Under the pieces are notes generated by a model. The model did no database searches and was not told the origin of the DNA. It worked only from the letters and a program-made list of their open reading frames with translations. 64,000 bases of DNA, taken from Methylobacterium fujisawaense. Lineage in GTDB: Bacteria > Pseudomonadota > Alphaproteobacteria > Rhizobiales > Beijerinckiaceae. The stretch lies in contig NZ_JACJIM010000002.1 in assembly GCF_014138435.1 (NCBI RefSeq), positions 496,001 through 560,000 on the forward strand, given 5' to 3'. Shown here in pieces: positions 47,248-57,323 of the stretch. Made by a program: the position numbers and the translations under genes. Positions within the stretch are counted from its first letter, which is position 1. Each line of letters starts with the position of its first letter.

Positions 47248-48135
47248 GTGTCACGCATAAGATTCGGCCTCGGCGACACGATGCTCTCGGTCGCCGCGCT
47301 GGTGACCGGCATGGTCTCCCTCCAGAGCGGAGCGACCTTCGCCAAGAGCCTGTTTCCGGCGGTCGGTGCATCCGGGACGTCCGCCCTGCGGGTCGGCTTC
47401 TCGGCCCTGATCCTCGTTGCCGTCTGGCGGCCGTGGCGGCGCAGCCTCCCGGCGCGCGAGGCCGGCTGGATCGCCCTCTACGGGACGGCTCTCGGGCTGA
47501 TGAACCTCCTGTTCTATCTCGCACTGGCACGGCTGCCCCTCGGACCGGCCGTGGCCATCGAGTTCGTCGGGCCGCTGGCCGTCGCGCTGATCGCGTCGCG
47601 CCGCCGGTCGGATTTCCTGTGGATCGGCGTGGCGGTCGCCGGACTCGCGCTGCTCCTGCCGATCTCCGGTCAGGACGGACTCGATCCGATCGGCATCCTG
47701 CTCGATCTCGGCGCGGCCCTGTGCTGGGCGCTCTACATCCTGTTCGGACAGCGCGCGGGGCGGATCGACGGCGGCCAGGCCGTGTCCCTCGGCATGTTCA
47801 CGGCGGCCATCGTGGTGGCACCCTTCGGCCTGTCGGAGGCCGGACCGGCCCTGCTCACCCCCGGCATCCTGGCCGCAGGCCTTGGCGTGGCAGTGATGTC
47901 GAGTGCCCTGCCCTATTCCCTGGAGATGTTCGCCCTGCGCCGGCTCGACCGGAAGAGCTTCGGCGTCCTGATGAGCCTGGAACCCGCCGTGGCGGCCTGC
48001 GCCGGCCTCGTTCTCCTGGGGGAGCGAATCAGTCCCATCCAATGGCTGGCGATCGGATTGGTTATCGCGGCCTCCGTGGGAATCACCGTGAGCACGCGGC
48101 GGACGACCCCGACCGCGGCCGTACTGGAAGCCTGA
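47248..48135 (+). CDS. EamA/DMT family exporter, RhtA-like
   Basis: Inner-membrane exporter of 295 residues with ten hydrophobic segments in two EamA repeats. VSLQSGATFAKSLFPAVGASGTSALR and LARLPLGPAVAIEFVGPLAVAL resemble RhtA, the threonine/homoserine exporter; ALPYSLEMFALRRLDRKSFG and MSLEPAVAACAGLVLLGE close the second repeat. Start is GTG 47248, with GGGG about 11 bases upstream. It faces the EIIA gene with only 9 bases between stops. The exported compound is a guess. Confidence 0.86.
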   Translation: MSRIRFGLGDTMLSVAALVTGMVSLQSGATFAKSLFPAVGASGTSALRVGFSALILVAVWRPWRRSLPAREAGWIALYGTALGLMNLLFYLALARLPLGPAVAIEFVGPLAVALIASRRRSDFLWIGVAVAGLALLLPISGQDGLDPIGILLDLGAALCWALYILFGQRAGRIDGGQAVSLGMFTAAIVVAPFGLSEAGPALLTPGILAAGLGVAVMSSALPYSLEMFALRRLDRKSFGVLMSLEPAVAACAGLVLLGERISPIQWLAIGLVIAASVGITVSTRRTTPTAAVLEA

Positions 48136-48144
48136 TCGTGAAGA

Positions 48145-48546
48145 CTACTTCCCCGCCAGAACCCGCGAGGCGACGTTGATGTATTTGCGGCCCGCTTCCT
48201 GGGCGTGAAGCACGGCGTCGCCGAGCTTCTCCTCGTCGCGGACGCTGGCCAGCTTGATGAGCATCGGCAGGTTGATGCCCGCCACGACCTCCACCGATCC
48301 GCCGTTCATGCAGGACAGGGCGAGGTTCGACGGCGTGCCGCCGAACATGTCGGTGAGCACGACCACGCCCTCACCGGTATTCACCCGACAGACCGCGGAC
48401 ATGATGTCCCGCCGTCGCAATTCCATATCGTCTTCCGGCCCGATCGTGATCGTCTCGATCTGATCCTGCGGGCCGACCACGTGCTCCAGAGCGGCCTTGA
48501 ACTCGGTCGCCAGTAGCCCGTGAGTTACGAGCACCATGCCAATCAT
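48145..48546 (-). CDS. PTS EIIA component, mannose (EIIA-Man) family
   Basis: Phospho-carrier protein of 133 residues. MVLVTHGLLATEFKAALEHV places the phosphorylated His at residue 9; VVVLTDMFGGTPSNLAL is the second family signature. In alphaproteobacteria it belongs to a regulatory PTS without sugar transport. It lies downstream of chvI-chvG-hprK, separated from hprK by about 175 bases, and is normally followed by the HPr gene ptsH. Here an RhtA-like gene faces it instead and ptsH is not in the window. Confidence 0.92.
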   Translation of the reverse strand: MIGMVLVTHGLLATEFKAALEHVVGPQDQIETITIGPEDDMELRRRDIMSAVCRVNTGEGVVVLTDMFGGTPSNLALSCMNGGSVEVVAGINLPMLIKLASVRDEEKLGDAVLHAQEAGRKYINVASRVLAGK

Positions 48547-48721
48547 CGACACGTGTTCCAACGTCCTGTGAATGCCGCCATGTTGTGCATCGCACAGCCC
48601 CCCACAAGGCGAACGCGACTTTTTTGCCCGGACATTTCCGCGATCATGCCACGGCCGCAGCGGCTGCGCCATGGGGGTATACCAGTCTTAGGCGAATCGA
48701 ACCGCCTGTGCGGCTGCGAAG

Positions 48722-49162
48722 TCACGGCCGATGCTTTCGCAGTGCCGCACGGATGAGCAGCGGCGCGAGGCCGGCGGCGCGCACGCCCCGGTCGAGAACG
48801 AGGCGCGGCAGGGTCAGGCCGAGGAGCGCCGCCGCCTCGGGGGGCTCCGGCAGGCGCGGTGCCGTCTCCACGAGATCGACGGCGAGGTCCAGAACCACCT
48901 CCGGGCGGAATGGGATGCCGAGCTCGGCCACGGGCAGGATCCCCTGCCCCCGGATCTCGACCTGTCCGGCGAGGCTCGGATGGGGACAGGCCACGAGTCG
49001 CCCTTCGCGCACCGTACAGACGACGCGGTCGTCGGCCACGAAGGCCCCGTCGGCCGCGTCGGCGAGCAGGAGCGCGAGACTGGATTTGCCGGCGCCCGAC
49101 GGGCCGCGAATCAGGATCCCGGTCTCGCACAGCGCGATACAAGCGCCGTGAAGGGTGAGCAT
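48722..49162 (-). CDS. hprK: HPr kinase/phosphorylase, short alphaproteobacterial form
   Basis: Protein of 146 residues containing only the C-terminal kinase domain. The P-loop is intact (IRGPSGAGKSSLALLL, about residues 18-33) and HPSLAGQVEIRGQGIL is the HprK signature stretch. It should phosphorylate a Ser of HPr. Lacking the N-terminal domain of Gram-positive HprK is normal for alphaproteobacteria. Its ATG shares one base with the chvG stop (TGATG), so translation is coupled to the sensor kinase. Confidence 0.92.
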   Translation of the reverse strand: MLTLHGACIALCETGILIRGPSGAGKSSLALLLADAADGAFVADDRVVCTVREGRLVACPHPSLAGQVEIRGQGILPVAELGIPFRPEVVLDLAVDLVETAPRLPEPPEAAALLGLTLPRLVLDRGVRAAGLAPLLIRAALRKHRP

Positions 49163-50991
49163 CAGGCGTGGAGTTGCCGCGGGGCCGCCGGCAGGCGGAC
49201 CACGAAGCGGGCGCCGCGCACGGTGGGCTCGCCATCCTCATCCGGGGCGCCGGGCCGGTTCTCGGCGCGGATCGTGCCGCGATGGGCCTGGACGATCTGG
49301 CGGGAGATCGACAGGCCGAGCCCTGAATTCTGGCCGAAGCCCTGCTCGGGCCGGTCGGTGTAGAAGCGCTCGAAGATCCGCTCCAGGGCATGCTCCGGGA
49401 TGCCCGGACCCTCGTCCTCGCAGATCATCTCCACCTCACCGCGCACCCGGCGCAGCACCACCCGGACCTTCGCGTCGCTCGGCGAGAACGAACGGGCGTT
49501 GTCGAGGAGGTTGTTGACCACCTGGCCGAGCCGGCTGTCGTGGCCGATGATCGTGAACGGCGCATCCTGCTCCGATCCGATCGATTCGACGTCGAGCTGG
49601 ATCAGGCAGTCCTTCGGGCGCCGCCGCTCGTTGGCCACGGAGACGACGGTGGTGAGAAGCCGCCGGAGATCCACGCGCCGGGCTTCGGCGCGCGCGAGTT
49701 CCGCATCGAGCCGCGAGGCGTCCGCGATGTCGCTGATCAGCCGGTCGAGGCGCTTCACGTCGTGCTGGATGATCGCCATCAGGCGGCCGCGGGATTCGTC
49801 GGTCTTGGCGAGCGGCAGGGTTTCCACCGCGCTGCGCAGCGACGTGAGCGGGTTCTTCAGCTCGTGGCTGACATCGGCCGCGAAGCTCTCGATGGCGTCG
49901 ATCCGCCGGTAGAGCGCCTGGGTCATGTCGCGCAGGGCGCCGGACAGATGGCCGATCTCGTCGGTCCGCTCGGTGAAATCGGGGATCTCCTCGCGGGTCT
50001 TGATGCCCATCCGGACCTTCTCGGCGGCCTCGGCGAGGCGGCGCACCGGCCCCGCGATGGCGCCGGCCAGCAGGAACGACAGCACCACCATCACCGCCGA
50101 GGCGACGAGGAAGACCTGGAGCAGGCCGAACCGCTCCGAGGCGATGACCCGGTCGATGGCGTCGCCCTGGGTCGAGATCAGCAGGGCGCCGCGGACCGAG
50201 CCGGCCCGGTGGATCGGCACGGCCACCGACACGGTGGTCTCGCCGAGCTTGTTGCGGCGCACGAGGCTGCCGCGGTTGCCGCCGAGCGCCGCCTGGACCT
50301 CCCGGAGGGAGTGGCCGTTCACCGGCCCGGTCTCCTCGGCGGTCTCGGTCCGGCTGCGGAACAGGCCGCCGAGCTTCGCCTGGATCGTCTCGAAGGCCGA
50401 TTCGAGCATCCCGGGCTTGTGGGGCTTGGGCTCCAGCGGATCGGGCCGGCTGGCGTCGCCGCGCTTGAACAGGGTGCGGGTGTCGAACAGGAGGCCGCCC
50501 TCCTGATCGTAGACCCGGGCGCGGTTGCCCGTCGGCGTCACGAGGCGCGACAGGAGCGGCGCCACTTTCTCGGGGTTGAGCGAGAAGGCGAGCGGCTGCG
50601 ATTCCTCCTCCGCCGCCTCGCCGGCCTGCTGCTGAAGCAGCTTGTCGGGATCGATGCGGATCGTGTCGGTGTCCACCGACGCGGAGGCGGCGATCGCCCC
50701 CGCGATGATCTCGCCCTGGATGGCGAGGCTCTGGATCCGGGCCTGGATCAGGCCCTGGCGGAACTGGTTCAGGTAGAGGAACCCGACGAGCAGCGCGATC
50801 AGCCCGACGAGGTTGAGGACGACGATGCGGCGCGTCAGGCTCGACGAGGCGCGCTGACCGATCGCGTCCCACACGGCGCGGGGCAGGCCGAGCGGTCGGG
50901 ACAGAATCTGGGCCAGGGAGGCGCGGGGCGGGGCATCCTCGGTCTGGGGCTGGGTGGTCCGGGCGGTCACGGGGCGGATCCTGGAGATCAC
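49162..50991 (-). CDS. chvG: Sensor histidine kinase ChvG (ExoS-type)
   Basis: Membrane kinase of 609 residues of the ChvG/ExoS group. TM1 lies near residues 54-76 ([20 protein letters not shown]), then a periplasmic stimulus domain of about 225 residues with [20 protein letters not shown]2 near 285-310, HAMP, the H box [20 protein letters not shown] and a HATPase domain with [10 protein letters not shown] and [11 protein letters not shown]. In relatives it senses acid or cell-envelope stress. ATGA overlap with the chvI stop couples translation of the pair. Confidence 0.94.
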   Translation of the reverse strand: MISRIRPVTARTTQPQTEDAPPRASLAQILSRPLGLPRAVWDAIGQRASSSLTRRIVVLNLVGLIALLVGFLYLNQFRQGLIQARIQSLAIQGEIIAGAIAASASVDTDTIRIDPDKLLQQQAGEAAEEESQPLAFSLNPEKVAPLLSRLVTPTGNRARVYDQEGGLLFDTRTLFKRGDASRPDPLEPKPHKPGMLESAFETIQAKLGGLFRSRTETAEETGPVNGHSLREVQAALGGNRGSLVRRNKLGETTVSVAVPIHRAGSVRGALLISTQGDAIDRVIASERFGLLQVFLVASAVMVVLSFLLAGAIAGPVRRLAEAAEKVRMGIKTREEIPDFTERTDEIGHLSGALRDMTQALYRRIDAIESFAADVSHELKNPLTSLRSAVETLPLAKTDESRGRLMAIIQHDVKRLDRLISDIADASRLDAELARAEARRVDLRRLLTTVVSVANERRRPKDCLIQLDVESIGSEQDAPFTIIGHDSRLGQVVNNLLDNARSFSPSDAKVRVVLRRVRGEVEMICEDEGPGIPEHALERIFERFYTDRPEQGFGQNSGLGLSISRQIVQAHRGTIRAENRPGAPDEDGEPTVRGARFVVRLPAAPRQLHA

Positions 50992-51698
50992 GCCTCCTTG
51001 AAGCGGTAGCCGACGCCGTAGAGCGTCTCGATCATGTCGAAGCTCTGGTCGGTGACCTTGAACTTCTTGCGCAGCCGCTTGATGTGGCTGTCGATGGTCC
51101 GGTCATCGACATAGACCTGATCGTCGTAGGCCGCGTCCATCAGGGCGTTGCGGCTCTTCACCACGCCGGGGCGCTGCGCGAGCGCCTGCAGAATCAGGAA
51201 CTCCGTGACCGTCAGGGTCACCGGCTCGCCCTTCCACGTGCAGGTGTGGCGCTCGGGATCCATCATCAGCGCGCCGCGCTCCAGCGACCGCGCCGCCACC
51301 TCGGCCTCGCCCCGGGGCGTGCTGCCGGGGGCCTCCTTGGCGAAGCGCCGGAGCACCGCCTTTACCCGCTCCACGAGGAGCCGCTGCGAGAACGGCTTAT
51401 GGATGAAGTCGTCCGCGCCCATCTTGAGGCCGAACAGCTCGTCGATCTCCTCGTCCTTCGAGGTCAGGAAGATCACGGGAAGGTCGGATTTCTGCCGCAG
51501 GCGTCGGAGAAGCTCCATCCCGTCCATGCGCGGCATCTTGATGTCGAAGATCGCGAGATCGGGCGGCGAATGGCGCAGACCGTCCAGGGCGGAGGCGCCG
51601 TCCGTGTAGGTCTGGATGCGGTAACCTTCGGTCTCCAGCGCGATCGACACAGAGGTGAGGATGTTCCGGTCGTCGTCGACGAGGGCGATGGTCGGCAT
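50988..51698 (-). CDS. chvI: Response regulator ChvI, OmpR/PhoB family
   Basis: DNA-binding regulator of 236 residues. The receiver domain has [15 protein letters not shown], the phospho-acceptor Asp in [17 protein letters not shown], Thr in [10 protein letters not shown] and Lys in [10 protein letters not shown] winged-helix output follows, with [38 protein letters not shown] and [10 protein letters not shown]. First gene of chvI-chvG-hprK-EIIA. Start at ATG 51698. In relatives it controls envelope, acid and symbiosis-linked genes. Confidence 0.95.
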   Translation of the reverse strand: MPTIALVDDDRNILTSVSIALETEGYRIQTYTDGASALDGLRHSPPDLAIFDIKMPRMDGMELLRRLRQKSDLPVIFLTSKDEEIDELFGLKMGADDFIHKPFSQRLLVERVKAVLRRFAKEAPGSTPRGEAEVAARSLERGALMMDPERHTCTWKGEPVTLTVTEFLILQALAQRPGVVKSRNALMDAAYDDQVYVDDRTIDSHIKRLRKKFKVTDQSFDMIETLYGVGYRFKEA

Positions 51699-52002
51699 GC
51701 GCGGTCCCTGACTGAACGGGCTCAGGCGCGGTCCCGGCTCTACGCACAGGCCGCGCCGCATCCCGGCCCACGAGGGGCAGACGAAAACGCGAACCGGGCA
51801 GTTTCGGCGCAGCCCGGCACACGCAAAGGGACAGGTGCTTTAGTACGACCGATCGGAAAAAGCGAGCGGCGGTCATAGCTTGGCCGTAACAGCGGCATGC
51901 CGCGGCCCATCTGACGCGGTTCGGACGCCTCGCGCGCGCTGCGGCAGATCGCTAACATGGCGGCGGAATGCGGCGGCAATTCGGACCGGGGAGGAATCGC
52001 GG
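51699..52002. other. Divergent promoter region between chvI and HugZ-like gene
   Basis: 304 bases without a gene. The end next to the HugZ-like gene carries GGGGAGGAATCGCGG as its ribosome-binding site. A modestly AT-richer patch lies around 51830-51890. No operator is clear. Confidence 0.4.
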
Positions 52003-52788
52003 ATGGGCGAGACGATGGACACGGGTCCGGGTCCCGGCGGACCGGCCCGTCCGCTGCCCGCCGAGGCGGCGCCGTTCGACGCGATCGGCCTGTCGCGGAT
52101 GCTCCTGCGCAGCATCCGTTCGGGTGCCCTCGCGACCCTGGATCCGGACGGCACGCCCTTCGCGTCCCTCGTCACCATCGCCACCGACGTGGACGGCACG
52201 CCGCTGATGCTGCTGTCGCGGCTGTCGGCCCATACCCGCAACCTGCTCGCCGAGCCGCGCTGCTCGCTGCTGTTCGCGCAGGGCGGCAAGGGCGATCCCC
52301 TCGCCCATCCGCGGCTGACGGTGGTCGGCCGCGCCGTCCAGACACCTGAGGCGCGGGCACGCGAGCGGTTCCTGGCCCGCCACCCGAAGGCCAAGCTCTA
52401 CGCCGATTTCCCCGATTTCGGCTTCTTCGCCCTCGCGCCGGACGCCGGCCATCTCAACGGCGGCTTCGCCAAGGCCGCGACGCTGACCCGGGACCAGCTC
52501 CTCCTCGATCTCTCGGACGCGCAGCCGATCGTGGCCGGCGAGCGCGGCGCCGTGGAGCATATGAACGCCGACCATGCGGACGCGCTGGCGCTCTACGCCG
52601 CGGGCGCAGGCGGCGAGGCCGGGCTGCCCTGGCGGCTCACCGGCCTCGACCCCGAGGGCATGGACCTGATGGCGGGCGATCGCACCGTCCGGGCCCCCTA
52701 TCCGGAGCGCGTCACCGACATGGGTGCGCTGCGCAAAAGTCTCGTTGCCATGGCCGCGCGGGCGCGCGCGACCGGTGCGGACGCGTGA
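52003..52788 (+). CDS. HugZ-like FMN-binding split-barrel protein with DUF2470 domain
   Basis: Protein of 261 residues. The N-terminal pyridoxamine-phosphate-oxidase-like barrel has RSGALATLDPDGTPFASLVT and LSRLSAHTRNLLAEPRCSLLF; the DUF2470 part holds AVEHMNADHADALALYA, a His-rich helix, and ends GALRKSLVAMAARA. HugZ homologues bind or degrade haem to release iron; whether this one does is not shown. GGGGAGGAATCGCGG precedes ATG 52003; longer frames lack family sequence. Confidence 0.88.
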   Translation: MGETMDTGPGPGGPARPLPAEAAPFDAIGLSRMLLRSIRSGALATLDPDGTPFASLVTIATDVDGTPLMLLSRLSAHTRNLLAEPRCSLLFAQGGKGDPLAHPRLTVVGRAVQTPEARARERFLARHPKAKLYADFPDFGFFALAPDAGHLNGGFAKAATLTRDQLLLDLSDAQPIVAGERGAVEHMNADHADALALYAAGAGGEAGLPWRLTGLDPEGMDLMAGDRTVRAPYPERVTDMGALRKSLVAMAARARATGADA

Positions 52789-52849
52789 ACGCGCAAGGAC
52801 TTCACGATCAGGCATGGCGAAAAGTCGCTGCGTGCCCCATATCGGGGCG

Positions 52850-53050
52850 ATGAGCGATACCCAGACTGATACCTACCCCTTCAGCCTCGATGTGGAGCCG
52901 GTCGGCGAGAGCGGCTCCCTGTTCCAGTGGAGCATCCGCAAGCACGGCAAGCTGCACCAGCGCTCGGACCGGAAACATCCGACCGAGGCCAAGGCGCGCT
53001 CCCATGGCGAGGCCGAGATCGAGCGCCTGATCCGCGACCGCGGTCGCTGA
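52850..53050 (+). CDS. Small hypothetical protein, 66 residues
   Basis: Short protein with PFSLDVEPVGESGSLFQWSI, KHGKLHQRSDRKHPTEAKAR and EIERLIRDRGR. Balanced composition, a plausible purine-rich start (GGGGCG before ATG 52850) and a strong terminator right after it support a real gene. An alternative ATG at 52814 would add 12 residues. No signal peptide or family known to me. Confidence 0.65.
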   Translation: MSDTQTDTYPFSLDVEPVGESGSLFQWSIRKHGKLHQRSDRKHPTEAKARSHGEAEIERLIRDRGR

Positions 53051-53090
53051 TCGGACGGACGATCGTCGGCGACAGTCCCGTCGTTCACCC

Positions 53091-53121
53091 GGGGGCCGGC
53101 ACGTTCCGGCCCCCGTCGTTT
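53091..53121 (+). terminator. Rho-independent terminator after small gene
   Basis: GGGGGCCGG (53091-53099) pairs with CCGGCCCCC (53106-53114) around a six-base loop and is followed by GTCGTTTG, 40 bases past the small gene stop. Confidence 0.65.
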
Positions 53122-53155
53122 GTCCGTGGACCGGACGACCGGGTCCATGCCCTCC

Positions 53156-53267
53156 GTCATCCCGGGACCGCGACGCGCAGCCCGCGACCGGGACACCCGG
53201 CGGGATCCGACGGTGCCAGCCGGTGCGGTTCTGGTATTCGGGCCCTTCTGCGCCCGCCCGGAATGAC
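53156..53267. repeat. Intergenic element bounded by inverted GTCATYCCGGG
   Basis: GTCATCCCGGG at 53156-53166 and its inverted partner CCCGGAATGAC at 53257-53267 (one mismatch) bracket about 90 bases. The edge word resembles the opening of the repeats at 29741 and 47073. It sits upstream of lepA. Confidence 0.55.
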
Positions 53268-53423
53268 GGGACGGGACCCTCATCGCGACGGCGCCGGTCC
53301 TCAGGCGCTTAGGCCGCGCTTGGCGCCTTCCCGCGGCGCTGCTATCTCGCGCGGGAGCCGATCTTTTCGAATACGTCCCGACGTCAGAGGGTGCGCGCCA
53401 GCGTGCGCCCGAACGGAATGCCG

Positions 53424-55226
<1,803 letters not shown>

Positions 55227-55309
55227 GGCGCCGCGTTGGTGAGGCGCTTTCCGTCATCTGTCACGAGGAAGACGCGAGAGCCGATCTTGCTTTTGCGTTC
55301 GAACGTGAT

Positions 55310-55341
55310 GGCCGGTTCTGAAATGGGAACCGGCCTTTTCC
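55310..55341 (+). terminator. Rho-independent terminator of lepA
   Basis: Nine-base arms GGCCGGTTC (55310-55318) and GAACCGGCC (55327-55335) around an eight-base loop, followed by TTTTCC. About 84 bases past the lepA stop. Confidence 0.85.
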
Positions 55342-55384
55342 GTCGTTGCGAGCGCAGCGACGCTGCGGGGCGCAAAAAGAGCGT

Positions 55385-55702
55385 CTACCCCGGCGGCAGC
55401 ACGTCGATCTGGATCCCCGCATAATACGCCGCCAGATTGGCGATATCCGCGTCCGACAGCTCCTTCGCGACCACGTTCATGATCTCGTTCTGCCGCTTGC
55501 CGTCGCGGTACTCGGTGAGCGCCTTCACGAGGTAGGGCTCGACCTGACCCGCGAGGTTCGGCGCCTCCGGCAGCTTCGAGAGCCCGTCCATCCCGTGGCA
55601 GGTCTGGCAGGCGGTCGCGCGCTTCTTGCCCGCAGCGGCGTCGCCGGCCTCGGCCGAGAGCGGGACGAGCGTGGCGGCAAGGAGGAGAAGCAAGCGGATC
55701 AT
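55385..55702 (-). CDS. Small c-type cytochrome
   Basis: Periplasmic cytochrome of 105 residues with a signal peptide (RLLLLLAATLVPLSAEA) and a single haem site CQTCH in KKRATACQTCHGMDGLSKLP. APNLAGQVEPYLVKALTEY and a Met in NEIMNVVAKELSDADIANL, the likely sixth ligand, fit the class I group. It follows the sorbosone-type dehydrogenase gene on the same strand, so it may accept its electrons. About 220 bases with hairpins separate them. Confidence 0.9.
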   Translation of the reverse strand: MIRLLLLLAATLVPLSAEAGDAAAGKKRATACQTCHGMDGLSKLPEAPNLAGQVEPYLVKALTEYRDGKRQNEIMNVVAKELSDADIANLAAYYAGIQIDVLPPG

Positions 55703-55768
55703 CGGGGCGGGCTCGAACTCTCGGACCGGTGGAGACTGGCACCCGCGCCTCCGGACGGGGCGCGGGTC

Positions 55769-55909
55769 CCCTCTCCCGTGCGGGAGAGGGACAGAGTGAG
55801 GGATCGGATCTTTCCGGAGACGGCGCACCCCTCATCCCAACCCTCTCCCGGACGGGAGAGGGGGTGCGTCGCGCCCATTCGCGACGGGACGCCCCTCTCG
55901 GTGAGGGGC
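55769..55909. repeat. Cluster of palindromic intergenic units
   Basis: Two perfect CCCTCTCCCG/CGGGAGAGGG palindromes (55769-55790 and 55841-55862, two-base spacers), arranged with GTGAGGG and CCCTCAT between them, and a third hairpin GCCCCTC/GAGGGGC (55891-55909). This CTCTCCCG-type palindrome is a common intergenic element of GC-rich proteobacteria. Confidence 0.75.
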
Positions 55910-55925
55910 GCCCCGTCACAAGACA

Positions 55926-57209
55926 CTACTTCTCGTAGGAGATCCGGTAGATCGCCCCGGCGGAATCGTCCGAGACCAGCAGCGAGCCGTCGAGCATCAC
56001 CGCCACGTCCACCGGGCGGCCGAGATACTCGCCGTCGCCGGTGAGCCAGCCCTCGGCGAAGGGCTTCACCGATTCCACCTTCCCGTCGGCGCCGAGCTTG
56101 GCGAACATCACTCGGGCGCCCACCGGCTCGGTGCGGTTCCAGGACCCGTGCTCGGCGATGAAGATCCCGCCCTTGTAGGAGGCCGGGAACTGCTTGCCGT
56201 TGTAGAAGGTCATGCCGAGATCGGCCGCATGCGGGGGCAGCTCGGCCTGCGGCGCGACGGCGTCGGCCGGCGGGGTCTGGTCCTTGTACTCCACCGTGCG
56301 GACCGCGCCGCCGCCGAACCACGGGAACCCGAAATTCTCGCCGGCCTTGGTGGCGCGGTTGAGTTCGCCCGGCGGCTTGTCGTCGCCCATGCCGTCCACT
56401 TGGTTGTCGGTGAACCAGAGGGACTTGTCGGTGTTGAAGTCCATCCCCACCGAGTTGCGGATGCCGGTGGCGTAGACCTCGCGGTTCTTGCCGTCGGCAT
56501 CGATGCGGATGATGCCGCCGATGCCGGTCTTCTTGTAGAGATCCATCTTCTCGGGCGGCGGCACGTTGTAGGGCTGGCCCAGCGCGATGTAGGTCTTGCC
56601 GTCCGGCCCGACCCGGCAGACCCGGGCGGTGTGGTTGAAGCTCTCCTCGGAGGCCGGGATCAGCGCACCCTGCTTGACCAGCACGCCGGCAGCGACGTCC
56701 GGATTCTCGTAGAAGAACTCGGCGGCCGGGAAGGCCAGGACGCGGTTCTGCTCCACCACGGTGAGCACGCCGTCCTTCGAGAAGCAGACGCCGTTGGGGA
56801 TCTTGAACGCGATGCCCGGCGCGAAGGGCCGGACCTCGTCGGCGACCCGGTCCTTGTCGCGGTCGGTGACCGTGAAGATCTTGCTCTTGCGCGTGCCGAC
56901 GAACAGCACCCCGGCATTCGGGCCGACCGCGATGGCGCGGGCATCCGGCACCACGGCATAGAGATCGATCTTGAAGCCGTCCGGCAGCTTGATCTTCGAC
57001 AGGTTCTTGCGGATCGCGTCGGCGCGCCGGCCGGTCTGCGGGATTTCGGCGGCGGCCTGCGTGTCCGTGCTGTGGAAGCCCTCGAGCTTCTCCAGATCGT
57101 CGGTCTTGGCCTTGGTCTCGGCAGGGGCGGCGCCCTGCGCCAGGGCGGGCAGAACCGCCGCCGGCATGGCCACGCCCGCGACGAGCGCGGCGAGAAGCAG
57201 AGATCGCAT
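55926..57209 (-). CDS. PQQ-dependent sugar dehydrogenase, sorbosone dehydrogenase-like
   Basis: Periplasmic six-bladed propeller enzyme of 427 residues. A signal peptide (LLLAALVAGVAMPAAVLPAL) is followed by KIKLPDGFKIDLYAVVPDAR, VGTRKSKIFTVTDRD, VCFSKDGVLTVVEQNR, GIRNSVGMDFNTDKSLWFTD and FIAEHGSWNRTEPVGARV, the order of the L-sorbosone/glucose dehydrogenase family. It would oxidise a sugar or aldehyde and pass electrons to a cytochrome. PQQ-dependence is by family. CCGGGAGGATTTGTTTCG precedes ATG 57209. Confidence 0.9.
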   Translation of the reverse strand: MRSLLLAALVAGVAMPAAVLPALAQGAAPAETKAKTDDLEKLEGFHSTDTQAAAEIPQTGRRADAIRKNLSKIKLPDGFKIDLYAVVPDARAIAVGPNAGVLFVGTRKSKIFTVTDRDKDRVADEVRPFAPGIAFKIPNGVCFSKDGVLTVVEQNRVLAFPAAEFFYENPDVAAGVLVKQGALIPASEESFNHTARVCRVGPDGKTYIALGQPYNVPPPEKMDLYKKTGIGGIIRIDADGKNREVYATGIRNSVGMDFNTDKSLWFTDNQVDGMGDDKPPGELNRATKAGENFGFPWFGGGAVRTVEYKDQTPPADAVAPQAELPPHAADLGMTFYNGKQFPASYKGGIFIAEHGSWNRTEPVGARVMFAKLGADGKVESVKPFAEGWLTGDGEYLGRPVDVAVMLDGSLLVSDDSAGAIYRISYEK

Positions 57210-57323
57210 CGAAACAAATCCTCCCGGCGGCCCTCGGTTCAGGGCATTACCGGAAGGGAACGATAGGGGCGCGGGAGAGACCGGCAAGCCGCTTCGGTGA
57301 CGCGGGCCCGGTGCTGTTGCGCG

